Below are positions 1 to 10,434 of a stretch of DNA of 64,000 bases, one piece after another. The notes under the pieces are model-generated. The model was given only the letters and a program-made list of their open reading frames with translations, did no database searches and was not told the DNA's origin. The stretch comes from Zopfochytrium polystomum (lineage: Eukaryota > Chytridiomycota > Chytridiomycetes > Chytridiales > Chytridiaceae): assembly GCA_025765615.1 (NCBI GenBank), contig JAIVFJ010000008.1, positions 578,372 through 642,371 on the forward strand, written 5' to 3'. How positions within the stretch are numbered: position 1 is the stretch's first letter; each line of letters starts with the position of its first letter. Position numbers and translations under genes: made by a program.

Positions 1-190
1 AAGATCTGACGTCAATCTGGTAGTGGCAAGGCGGTGGAGGGTGGTGGTGGAGGGTTCTGGAGTCAATCTGAAGTTGATCTGATGATGATCTGACGATGTG
101 ATGTCGATCTGACGTCGATCTGGCAGTGGGAAGGCGGTGGAGGGCAGTGGCAAGGTGGTGGAGGGTGGTGGTGATGGAGGGTGCAGTCTT
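1..190. repeat. Degenerate GATCTGAC / GGTGGAGG tandem repeat
   Basis: Units built on GATCTGACGTC, AATCTGG and AAGGCGGTGGAGGG recur at roughly 100-base spacing, with extra GATCTGA copies between. The open frames across it are low complexity and are not called as genes. Confidence 0.6.
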
Positions 191-1266
191 GAGTGTCTCT
201 TGACAAGGTTTTTTGGTGATGGTGACTATAATGTTGGTGATGAGGAGGTGGTTCTGGTGGAGGTGGTTCTTGAGGTTGAGAAGCTTGTGGCACATCCCTT
301 ATTTAGGAGGTCATGTTTTTTGTGAGAAGGATAAAACCCAGTGGTGGGTGTGTCTGCCATTGTTTTGTCTTGTGGGGACTTTGAAGGAATTAGTTATAAC
401 ACTCTCAGATATCCAACACACAAAAGAAAGCAATGATAAAATTCTGCACAGGTTACCTGCTCAGGACTCCACCTCCTCTGACACAGGTCTGGGCCACACT
501 AGCCTGCAAGCTGGAACTTTGGTGTTTGTGGGCCTTCGGTTGATTTACATTGCCAGTCTGCCACCCCATCTGGCCTTCCTCAGTCATGCCTATAGTGCTC
601 CCAGTAAGGTGCACTGGAGGTGACATAATTGCAGTAGCACGGAATCCAATCTGTCGTGCTGTCACCTCCAACACCAGAGCTGTACACTGTTATCTGATTC
701 ACTTTCACTGTGGATAACCATGTGGTTGACACGTTTTACCAATTCCAGTTTAACTTCTTCCAATTCTGATTGCTGAAGTTGAATGATGACTGAATGGAGG
801 AAGTTGCTGTTTTGTGGAGTGACTCTGCTGCGGGGAATGGTTGATGCTTTGTCTGACTTTGTTGAGACTGCAGAAAACTGAAAGCAATTCCACTTCAACT
901 TATTCAACTGGCAAAATTCAGGTTCAAAGATGGTTCAAGGTGACTGGTGACTGAATGGAGCAAAGTGATGATGTTGGTGTTGTTGCTGAAGCTGATCTGC
1001 AGTAACGAATGGTTGAAGGTTTTCCTGGATTTGCTGAGACTGCCGCAGTTTGAATTGTTTGATGAGTGGTAATTGTGACTGTTTGACTATGAGGTGGTTG
1101 ATTTTTGTTTTTGTTGGTCTAGAGGGGAGAATAAAGATAAAGATGAAGTTAGTGGAACTAAGCATTAGTGAGAGTTAGTATATCCAGATGTTTCCACAGA
1201 GCCTGATTGCTTGACGATGAATTGCCTTTAGTCTCCAAGTGATGTTGTGGTGAATTAATGCTGCTA
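191..1266. other. Gene-free low-GC stretch
   Basis: No conserved coding frame was seen. The sequence is AT-richer than the rest of the window, with GTTGAAG- and TGACTGAATGGAG-like short repeats (around 790 and 948). It is probably decayed transposon-derived DNA upstream of the solo LTR. Confidence 0.4.
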
Positions 1267-1550
1267 TGTCAGGAACATGGCAGGACAGGGCAAGGCAGAC
1301 AAGGAACTGAGAATAATTCACTTGAGGGATGGGACAGGTCCCCCATCCCCCTTTTACACCTTTTGAGAGTCTTCCTTGTCAAGACTCAAAGAAAGTTCCA
1401 GAAAGAGCAATTAGTAATACAATGATACCAATGATACCAATGACAACAAGACAAGTCAGGAAAGCAAAGAAGGTTCCAGAAGGTTCCACAAGGTTCCATG
1501 AAGGAATGTTCTAGAAGGTTCCAGAGGTTTCCAGAGGGTGATTCATAACA
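1267..1550 (-). mobile_element. Solo LTR, copy 1 (stress-element LTR family)
   Basis: A 284-bp element begins TGTCAGGAAC and ends GATTCATAACA (TG...CA ends). It is flanked by TGCTA (1262-1266) and TGCTT (1551-1555), a 5-bp target duplication with one mismatch. It is a clear homologue, in inverted orientation, of the element at 24922-25221. No internal retrotransposon sequence is attached on either side, so it is a solo LTR left by recombination or an isolated end. The TATA-like sequence is degraded here (rc of 1350-1360) compared with the other copy. Transcriptional orientation is inferred from the TATA box of copy 2. Confidence 0.8.
1391..1531. promoter_or_regulatory. Cluster of heat-shock-element-like motifs in LTR copy 1
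   Basis: Alternating GAA/TTC blocks separated by exactly two bases occur at 1391-1403 (three units), 1469-1486 (four units) and 1504-1521 (four units, extended imperfectly to 1531). This spacing is the canonical HSF-binding architecture. Function is inferred; only the motif pattern is seen. Confidence 0.6.
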
Positions 1551-1555
1551 TGCTT

Positions 1556-3172
1556 GAAGAGTGTTACAAAGAATCAGCAGAATGTTTTTGTTAAATCTAA
1601 CATTCAAGCCAAAGCCACTAAGTTTCTGGTCAGATTTCAAAAGTTGTGGCAATCTCTGAAGAATCCAAATCCTGGTTATGCTGCATGAATGAATGAGGCA
1701 TTCAAAGAACATAGCTGTTCAGGAGTGACTCTATTAAGATCAGTTTGAAATCTAGAGCCAGTTAGATTTGGTTCGGCAAAGGAAGAATCTTAGATGAGAA
1801 CGGAACTTCAGTAATCTTGCAAGGTTGAGCTTGTTTATAGTTTGTTCTGAAAATGTGTTAGTATTGAATATCCAATAAAGATAAACGTTGGTACTCCTCG
1901 GAATGAGCCAAAGGTTATTTGAAGGAACATTGTGTTTTGTCACAGAAGTTGGTTAGGGTAATTCATCAGAGTGATGCAGTTGAGGTGAGGACTCAGGTAT
2001 GGCTGTGGAATTTCCTGTGATGTGGGACCTGGTGTAGTGTGTTAGTATGTCTGTGTATAAAAGCTGAAGCGGTCAATATGTGTGATTGGATTCCCTAGCC
2101 AGGGTCAAGTAAGCCCAGCAGCAATAATAGGGTATTCCATAGTTTAAATCCTGAGTCCAGATTCATTTGGCTAAAATAGATGGAGCGTTTTCCCAAGCCA
2201 GCAGCCCAGCACCAAGAAGACCATACCAAGTTGGTGCCAATCCATGCTGACACCACTTTGCAACTCTGTGCTGATCATCTTCCACTTATTCCAAGCATCC
2301 TTCATGTAATTGGCAATACAGTGCTGATGATCATCTTTCACTTATCCCAAGCATCCTCCCCCCTAAGTGGAAGATGATGTTTGATATTGCACTGGCAAAA
2401 TGGTTAGAGGATTGATAAACTACTCAACCAGTCCTTGTTCTATCAATGAATGGACAGCAAATTGTCTTTGGCTGAAGTTATGTGAGAAAAGATAATGAGA
2501 GGCTTAGCCTGATGTAACAGAGTCCAAAGTCATGAGGAAACTGCACAAGGTTGCCATGGTTGTGAGAGTTGGCACTTGCATAAATATTGGTCATCCCAAT
2601 CACTAATATGTTTGATGGTGAGAGTTTCAGTGTCGTTGAAAACACTCTGATCTCAGGCGGTGGCCATGTCAATGATAATTGTATCAGGGAATCCAGAAAT
2701 TGAACCGCCGACTCCATGTGTCAATAGGCAAGCAAGACACCATATCATTAAATCCTAATTTGTTATGCCCTGTTGAAATGAGTAAGTATTTTTAAAAGGG
2801 CACAGGGGCAGTTGTTAGTGGTGCAGGTCTTCAAAATCTGAAATGCCTGTGTTGATGTTCATGGAATGATGAATCAGGAGACTGCGAGACTTACAGGATA
2901 CTCCATGGCTGTATGTTGAGAGGATAAAGGCAGTTACTTTGATGCATATCAAAAGAGAAGAGCAAATCACTGAGCAGATTGATTATTAGTTGATGTGTTC
3001 TTCAATTGATATGAAGAAGCAGATAACCAGGATAGTAACAGTTGGTGTGGTGATTTCTGGTGCAGTAGTAGTTGAGCCTTTGTCACTTTGATTGGCCAGC
3101 TTGATGTGTTGCTTATCATAGTTGTTTTGTCAAACAGGTTTTTGAAGAGTGAGATTAGTTTGGCTAAACTTG
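1556..3172. other. Gene-free transposon-island DNA
   Basis: No supported gene. A short imperfect tandem duplication lies at about 2268-2352 (two copies of a GATCATCTTYCACTTAT-containing unit). A TATAAAAG sequence near 2055 has no obvious gene behind it. Confidence 0.4.
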
Positions 3173-3174
3173 TT

Positions 3175-3590
3175 ATCTGAGGAGCTGGGTTGCTGACAAC
3201 AAGAAAAACTTTTCGTACCCATCCAACAGGCTTTGGTTCAGTGAGCCAACAAAGATTCGAATAACTTTTTGGAAAGGCTGAATACGATGGAGGAGTTCTC
3301 CAGCTGACTTTGCAAAGCTGTCAACTCGATGATTTGCTTTGGTGTATTGGGTAATGAAGGCATCTGAGGTTTCAGTTCGTTCCATTTTTATGTATTCAAA
3401 GTCCTCAATGTTCTCCTTTGCAAGGCTCTGGTCTGTTTCTCTTGTCCACGAGGCAGACGCACCAATTGGAATCTCTCTCCTTGGAATGGTCCATCTCTGA
3501 TGAGACAGGTTGCAGTGTCGCAGAGGTCTAGTGGATCAACCACATTGTTCTGCTCTGGGTTGATGTGATTGGTTGAGTAGGTAGTCATGT
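3175..3590 (-). pseudogene. Gag-like retrotransposon fragment, frameshifted
   Basis: Two adjacent minus-strand frames join across a one-base shift near 3385. The C-terminal part has the alternating helix pattern of a Ty3-type Gag: an Ala-Phe-Ile-Thr-Gln-Tyr helix, then a Phe-Val-Gly-Ser-Leu stretch like the F(I/V)xGL motif. No zinc knuckle, protease or reverse transcriptase was found nearby. The assignment rests on general resemblance and on its place in a transposon island, so it is tentative; it could be another decayed element gene. Confidence 0.3.
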
Positions 3591-3958
3591 TGTTTTCTCA
3601 GAGCGATTATGTGTGCCAAGTTTGAAAGGATTTCGTTGGATTTTGGGTGTGTTGTGAAGGTGGTGTTGCAGCAGATGAAAAGTTGGTTTGTTAGCTTGGT
3701 GTGTGTCAGGTAGGGGGGTGGTTGTTGTCTCCAACTGAGGACAAAAAATCAAAAATTAATGGTGTGTGGGTTGGAGATAATTTGGTCACCTTGAGAGGAA
3801 AAAGGGGCGCTCATCACAAAGGAGGATGATTCTGAGTAAGCAAATTGTATCAGCGTGTAGCCTCGAAGCAAATCTTTCCAATGACAGTTTCAGATCCTTT
3901 GGGGGAGGTCTGGAAGGCCGGCAAATCGAGGTTAAAGTTGGAAAAGTGAGTGCCGACT
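3591..3958. other. No supported gene
   Basis: AT-rich to mixed sequence between the gag-like fragment and the hypothetical gene. The overlapping frames on both strands from about 3790 cannot be told apart. Confidence 0.3.
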
Positions 3959-4597
3959 TCAGAGGCGAAGTGTACAACGTCGGAGCGTCAGATCTGCGAT
4001 CAGGAGGGTTCGTTGGAAAGAGGAGATCAAGAGCTTCCAATGGTAGTACCGAGATTGCGTACAATCCGCAAAGTTGGCAGATCTGAAAAGCGTACAACCC
4101 CTTCTACTGATTGGATCTGGCTGGAACCAAGGGGAATGTGATTGGGATGGGTAATAGTTTTGTAGGCGGAGCAACAGGAGCAGCCACAGCACCTGTGCTG
4201 GTCGAGGAGCCGCCAGGTAGTATCCCCAGCCTTCAAAGTAAGCCCCAACTGGAGCAGCTGCCCCCAGTCGTACAGGTACCTTGGGAATTCCATGACGCAA
4301 AGCAGGCATCTGTTGCATTTGCTGAATGACTTTGATCAAGTCAATCTAAGTGCATGAAAAGAGTTTTACTGCGACGCAGTTCTGCATCAAAAAGTCGAAG
4401 TCAGCTTCAGAAAATGATTCGAGATGAAGGCGCGTCTGCTCTGCCGTCAAAGCAAGGCGTATTTGTCCAAAGCTCTCGGTAACCTCAATATATCTAGTGT
4501 GCAAATCAGTGTATGGCTCTCCCTTGCTTGCTTCAATCTGAGCCACTGAATTTGCGTCATCAAAATTTCCAAAGACGCCTCGTAACCAGGTGAACAT
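3959..4597 (-). CDS. Hypothetical two-exon protein
   Basis: Exon 1 is 4370-4597 (ATG at 4597), intron 4322-4369 (GTAAAA...TTCAG, 48 nt), exon 2 3959-4321, giving about 196 residues in a continuous frame. The N-terminal 76 residues look like an ordinary folded, acidic helical segment. The rest is Gln/Pro/Leu-rich with a run of leucines near residue 125. No family was recognised. Three frames are open over exon 2, so the C-terminal half is uncertain; an alternative is a fragment of a transposon gene at the island edge. Confidence 0.3.
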
Positions 4598-5289
4598 TTC
4601 AGCCTGTTGGAAGGGGAGACACTACTCCAGCAACTGCCTGTAGGTTTTGCATCTCATACAAAGCACCACCTTGTGCAGGTGGGACAACCATGCCTGGTGG
4701 AGCGCTTCTTCAAACGCAGAATCTGCGCTTCACAGTGGTGCATTATACTGAAGTTGGATTTCCTTAAAAACTCTTTCTGAATATACTTTCAAAAAATAGA
4801 TGGCAACTGTTACAGCAGACAATTACGTTTTGGTTAAAGTCCCTTCTAACCTAAACCCTTTCCTGAACAGAACCACCACCCTTATCCAAATTCGAACCGG
4901 AAATTTACAGCATCCTACTAACCATAACTGGGTAAGACAGGCTTATAATCTGACCTTACTAAATAGTCAGAGCTTCGCATTTGGTTTACGTTGACTATTT
5001 GTGCTTAGCATTGGGTCCCAAGCGAGGGCGGTGAGTCAGCGGACGTTGGCGGCGACGTGGGCGTTGGCTGCGGCCTCGGCGGCGCGGTCAGCTGTGCGAT
5101 CGCCGGTGGGGATGACGTCGGAGAGATGTCGAGGCGGGAGCGGCCGAGGCCACGGGCGAGGAGGAGCTCGATCGGGGAAGGGATGGGGCCGAGGGGTTCA
5201 CGTTAAAGTCTTGGTTGTAGCCAACGGAACAGTTAGAGAATTGTTTTGGCCATAACCCTTCCGCTATCAGGCTTGCGGTTAAAACTGGC

Positions 5290-5580
5290 TCACCGGCGGG
5301 CCACATCCAGAGGTGCTTCAAAGCGTCGGCCATATTTCTGGGTGAAGTATTCGCACCGTTCGGCAGCAGTTTGTGCAAATGGTTGTCTCAAATTTCTTAG
5401 GATTGACCGTGAAACAGACAACATCCCGTAAGGATCAATAGAGTTGGGTCCAACTTTCTTGGGCACAGGAAATGGTGCAGAGTCGGGAACGAAGGAAGGT
5501 AGAGACGCAAAAGTTGAATAGTTGCCTGTATTAATTGTCGATGATGCCCCTGAAATTGGGATTATCGCAATGTCTCCCAT
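5290..5580 (-). CDS. Hypothetical small protein
   Basis: An ATG at 5580 opens about 96 residues beginning MGDIAIIPISG, with a Ser/Pro-rich middle and an Arg-rich end. A GTGAGC splice-donor-like sequence follows directly at its end, so it may be the first exon of a longer gene reaching down to about 5000, where the composition is Pro-rich. No family was recognised. It lies 3' of the kinase gene on the same strand. Confidence 0.25.
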   Translation of the reverse strand: MGDIAIIPISGASSTINTGNYSTFASLPSFVPDSAPFPVPKKVGPNSIDPYGMLSVSRSILRNLRQPFAQTAAERCEYFTQKYGRRFEAPLDVARR

Positions 5581-5831
5581 GGGTTGAAAAATGTGATATG
5601 CAGAAGGGGGGGAAAGTCTTGCAAACGAGTGGTTCAATGAGTGGAAGTGCACTTTAACCGAAAAGAAGAGTTGGGATCGGTACCAGCGAAGAGAGGAGCG
5701 GATTCAGACACGCTTGAAAAAAGCTAATATCGTTGATTTTTGATGAGGCTCTCTCAGTCCCCGACATCAGGCCACTCACCGACGCGGACCAAACAAGATT
5801 CCATCGGGGCCCTTCCCCACCTTCAAGAAAA

Positions 5832-7731
5832 TTAAACTGCGTTCATCCACGGGTGCCTCGCAACGTCGTCCAGCGTCCACCGCTCGTCGGCCCCGCACAT
5901 TGTCATGCCCACAATCAACTCCACGATGCCGCGGTCCACCCGCGGATCGATCTCGCCGTCCTCGAACGGCAGTGCACCGCGCGCCGGGAGCAGCTGAAGC
6001 AGCGGCGCGGCCGCTGCCGGCGTAGGCGTAGGTGCAGCCCATTGGTCGTTTAGTGGCTGCGTCGCGACCTGCGGATCGCCTGCCGCCGCCGCCGCCCTCG
6101 CCGCCGCCGCCGCCGCAACCAGCACAGATGGCACGCGCCCCGGCCCGTGCGCAAGCGTAAACAGCAACACTCCGAGCGCGAATGTGTCCGCCTTGAACCC
6201 GTCCACGCCGCCGCCGCCGCCGTGCGCCTGCAGCCACATTAGCTCAGGCGCGGCCAGCTGCGGCGTGCCGTATCGTCGCAGCAGCGGGACCCCTCCGCCG
6301 GCGCCGCCGCGCGCCGCTTGCACGGCGTGACCAAAGTCGCAGAGCTGCACGCCCAGCTCGTGGTGGTCGTTCCAGCCACCAACGGCGTGGTTGGCGGCGA
6401 AGGGGACCGGGGCGGAGGCGAGCGAGGCGCGGGGCACTGCCTGCACCAGCACGTTCTCTTCCTTGATGTCGCCATGCGCGACGCGCGCCTTTGTGTGCAG
6501 GTGGTGCAGCGCGGCGAGGAGCGGTGCGAAGATGGCGCGCACGTGGCGAGGGTCGGGTAGTGGTAGGGACAGCGGCAGGGGCTGGGCGGGGTTGCAAAGG
6601 TGCCTCTGAAGCGCGGTGAGGCCGAGAATGTTGAACACAAGGCGCCGCCGCGCGACTCCCTTTTTTTTTTCGGAATTATCAGCACCTTGATTAGGCGTGT
6701 AAAATGAAGAAACTTTTACGCACGTACGCCCACAGATCCGCGCTTCCCTCGGATATGCTGAGGACCTCTTCGCGCGCGAGGCGCGGGTTGTAGAACCGCA
6801 TGACGCGGCGACTGCCACTGCCGTTCTTGCTTCCTTCGTTCTTTTCGGCCGCCGCCGCCGCCGTCAGCCAGTCGCTGCCATGCAGGTCCGTAACGAGAAC
6901 GTGCCACGAGTCCACGTACCGTAGCACGCCCGGGTGCGGGCACGTTGCGGTCACGCGGCGCAGGATCGCAATCTCGGTCGGTTCCGCGGCTCGTTCGGCC
7001 TCATCTGCCGCCGGCGTGCCGAATGGCCCGGTCGCCGCAGCAGCGACGCGCGCCAGCGCCTCTAACGCCGCCACGCGCGTGCCGTACATGATCTTGACGG
7101 CGACGGGCGTGCCTGCGGGAAGCGGCAGCGGCGGAGGCAGGGACTTCGTCTCGCAGCGGTGGACTGCGGTCGCGTCGCAGCCGCTCTCCCCAGGAGCCAC
7201 GCCTTTGGAGCCGATGTCGCAGCCGAGCGCTCGCTGGCAGTCGCACGCGGCCGCGGTGATTTGCGGGTGAGCACGAACTCGCGCGCCGAGGACCACTCCG
7301 TTGGAGCCGAATCCGAGTACGCGCTCGCATTCGTACGTGGCGGCCAGCCGCGCGTCGTTGCGCACCGCGCGCCGAACCGCTGCGTGTGCCTTGGCCGCGT
7401 TGCGATCCGCCGCGACGCCCGTCTGCTGGTCTTTGAGCTGGTCGCCGGCCTCCAGCGCCAGCTGCGCGAGATCCGGGGTGGTGGCGGCAGCGTGGTGGTG
7501 GTTGTGGCGCTGGTGTAATAGGCGGATGTGGACGTCATATAAGGCCGCGGCAGGATGAGGCGGGCTTTCTGCGGGAGGTTCCCGAGGCGGCGGATAAGCG
7601 GCCTGGGCAAAAAAACCGTCGAAAGTCGTCCGCGTGCGCGTGAGTGGCCGTTGCGACGGCTGTTTGCGCCCCACGCACTGGCGTCGGCGACGGTGGGGAC
7701 TGTGGCGGCGGTGAGGCCTGAGAAGACCCAT
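5832..7731 (-). CDS. Ser/Thr protein kinase with HGD catalytic loop
   Basis: Two exons: 6720-7731 and 5832-6655, separated by a 64-nt intron (GTAAAAG...GGGAG). With ATG 7731 the product is about 611 residues. The Gly-rich loop (VLGFGSNGVV), the lysine motif (VAVKIMYG), the catalytic loop (AHGDIKEENVLV), the DFG (LCDFGHA) and a GTP...APE segment are all visible in order. The catalytic loop has HGD instead of HRD, with the Asp and the Lys two residues later kept, so it should still be active. Ala/Gly/Pro-rich inserts sit between the lobes. The N-terminus is uncertain: a second Ser/Pro-rich frame stays open from 8332 to 7535 and may encode the real start after a splice or a base error. The subfamily is not identified; an RD-lacking loop of this kind occurs in several fungal kinase groups. 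Confidence 0.75.
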
Positions 7732-8340
7732 ATGCGGCCGCGGCAGAGTGGTAGCCCGAGTCACCGCGCGTTCCAAAAAAATGGGCTTCGTCCTCCCGAG
7801 CAATTATGCTGGCGAGGGTGAGCCGGCTGCTGGTGCTAATGGTGCTGCTGGTACTGCTGCCGCCCGCGCCGGAGTGGCGGATCGACCGGCCCCCGGTCGC
7901 GGTGGAACGGCCGCAGAAAGCAGAAGAAGGTGGCGGCGGCGGGCTGCTCCTCAAGCCACTGTGGTTGGCGCTTCGCACCGCGGTTGCCAGCACGGAAGAG
8001 GACGCGCAGTCCACGCTGATGTGGCGACTTGCAGCAGCAGCAGCAGCAGCAGTGACGGGGACTGCCAACGAAAAGTCTGCAGCCGTGCTAGCAGTGTAAA
8101 CGCGAGGCGGCGAATTCGTTTCTTTGCAGCACATGCAAGACCGTCCTGCTGATTTGATTGGCTGATGAGGTCGGGCAGGAAGCAGGAGTACTGCTACTAC
8201 TGGAACGCGCACGAGGAGGAGTCGGAGGAGTAGGAAGAGGAGTAGGAGGGGAGTAGGAGGGGTAGGAGCAGGAGTAGGAGGAGTAGGAAGAGCTGCGAGA
8301 GGAGCAAACCAGACGGCGGCGAGACCGCGCATCGTTTGAA
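7732..8340 (-). other. Possible N-terminal coding extension of the kinase
   Basis: A minus-strand Ser/Ala/Pro-rich frame runs without stop through this stretch and reads naturally (for example GDSGYHSAAAAYGSS), but in a different frame from the kinase. It has a Leu/Val-rich start near 8300. No clear splice junction joins the two frames. (GGAGTA)n-like repeats cover 8200-8300. Confidence 0.3.
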
Positions 8341-8379
8341 GTTTTATACTGTTGTTGAAGGGTTCTCTGTCTCTTGCCG

Positions 8380-8665
8380 TCTGTCTGTACGTCTTTTGTC
8401 TGTCTGTCTCTCTGTCTGTCTCTATCAGTCTGTCTGCCTCTCTGTCTGTCCAACTTTCTGTTTGTCAACTAGTCCATGCTTAATCATTTTCTGTGTCTGT
8501 GTCTGTCACTCTGTCTCTTTTCTGTCTCTTTGGGACAGACAAGCTCCCGTGCACCCGTTTTCTGTTCTTTGACACTGGCATTGGCCGATTTTTTTATGCG
8601 CACACAAATTGGGTTGGAAATTTTCAATTGATTGTTTGCTGGATCGACTGATTGGTTGGCTCTCC

Positions 8666-8762
<97 letters not shown>

Positions 8763-8936
8763 ATCTCGCTTTGTCCATGTTGCCTTGGAAGAGTTCATTT
8801 TCCGCACCCCCACACCGATCGGACCCTTGCGTTGTTATTTTTGTCGGCTCCCGACACAAAACAACTATAGAACAATACTTCTTCCCAAAAATTCCGCACC
8901 AGCCCATGCCATGAAAAAAGACTCATCGCAAAGCGG

Positions 8937-8980
<44 letters not shown>

Positions 8981-8990
8981 TCTCTCTCTC

Positions 8991-9049
<59 letters not shown>

Positions 9050-9060
9050 CTCCATCGATC
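8380..9060. repeat. Microsatellite block: (TCTG)n and two long (CT)n tracts
   Basis: Interrupted TCTG repeats lie at about 8380-8530, a (CT)n tract at about 8666-8767 and a second at about 8940-9053, separated by 170 bases of unique sequence. All open frames here are repeat translations, not genes. Confidence 0.9.
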
Positions 9061-9433
9061 AGGCTCTACCACACGAACCCCTTTTCTCTCGGGCCGAACT
9101 CGCCGACAGCGTGATGGTAGCCAAATTAAGGAGCACCCTCAAGTTGGCTGAGTTGAGGAAAGGGGCGTGAGATGACTCTTGCGGCTGTGGCAATATGCCG
9201 GCGGGCTGATTGAAATTTAAAGCGTATTAGGAAATTATTGAAGCGCCATTTGGTCCCTTTCGCCCACAGATACGGAATCTCCCATCCACCAGAACGCATG
9301 CATGGCATGGCAGCAACCCTGACCCACACAAGAGAAAGAGAGAAAGAGAGAGAGAACTCCTTCCTTTCCAAGTCGCTCGAAACAAAAAGCAAGAAACCCC
9401 TAATGCACACGCCAGCCAATCAACTGCTGGCTT
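9061..9433. other. No supported gene
   Basis: Mixed sequence with a short (AGAGA)n tract near 9335-9355; nothing conserved was seen. Confidence 0.4.
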
Positions 9434-9856
9434 GTGACCAGTGCATCCCGTGATCACCCCACCCGCACATCTCTTCCTTCGACACATCGCAAGCTCAAAC
9501 CCACCCAACAATTCACACTGGCAGTCAAACTAAACCCTTGCCTCCTCAACAAGCCATGTTCAGCTCTACCGGCGTATACATGCTCCGAGGCGGCCCCCGC
9601 CGCCCGCCCACCCTGTCCTCCGGCGCATCCACCACGACCCTCCTCCGGCTCCTCGCACTACGCCAGCACCGCGTCGTCCGCCCCAGTTTCCGAGATTGAC
9701 GTCGCCACCACCGGCCCGCGGCTGGGCCACCGCTCCAAGCCGATGCGCGAGGTCGACGCCATGTCGCAGCTGTCGGCGCTAGGGCTGACCCGGGAGGACG
9801 TTGTTTTCGTGGACCCGGCGACCGCGGGGCCTCGAAGACCACCGCACGCTGCTTGA
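9434..9856 (+). CDS. Hypothetical small protein
   Basis: A plus-strand frame of up to 140 residues ends at 9856. The C-terminal half (from about 9660) reads like real protein: Ser/Ala-rich, then a helical stretch containing MSQLSALGLTREDVVFVDP. The upstream half is Pro/Thr-rich and the start codon is uncertain. No family was recognised. Confidence 0.3.
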   Translation: MTSASRDHPTRTSLPSTHRKLKPTQQFTLAVKLNPCLLNKPCSALPAYTCSEAAPAARPPCPPAHPPRPSSGSSHYASTASSAPVSEIDVATTGPRLGHRSKPMREVDAMSQLSALGLTREDVVFVDPATAGPRRPPHAA

Positions 9857-10434
9857 TGCTGGCTGTGCTGCAGCGCAAACATTCAAACAACCGTGGCCCC
9901 CATCCCCTTGTTTCTTGTCTTAGTTTGTTTCCCACCCTCTCCCGTCTCGTTTCTTGCCTCTTATCGTCGCTCCCTGCCAACTCGCCTTAATGATGATGCT
10001 GATTGTCGCATTCGAAGAACTTTCTGCATCCATCCATATCATGTGCAATAACAACTTAGCCTCGTTTGGAGCAGCTGCAAAGAACTTCGTATTTTAGACA
10101 TTTCTGGGAAGCGTACCTAAACATTTCTTCTAAGCACTCCAACCAAATGATGTTATGGAAGTCTGTCACACAGTCTCGCTAGATGACCGCTTGACGTTAC
10201 GAACCATGCCTGAAGTGTGCGACAACTGGCAAGTTTTAACACCACCACAGACAGAGATCCGTCATCGACCTCGATGACGTCGAGCCAGCGACGACATGAT
10301 TGAAAAGATAAAAGGATGCGGAGTTGGGTAAGGACGGCCCTCGGCTGAAGGAAGGAGGGCCTGAAGAATGGGGGCGATCGGTGACGCACGGTGGATAAAG
10401 AGAAATTTGAAAAGAGAAAAAAAGTAAGAGAAAG
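9857..10434. other. Intergenic region before the M20 peptidase
   Basis: No gene was recognised. It presumably carries the promoter and 5' leader of the dipeptidase gene, but no TATA box was seen near the start. Confidence 0.4.

Noticed and set aside
8632..9114. Long Ser/Leu frames
   Set aside because: Translation of (CT)n microsatellites.
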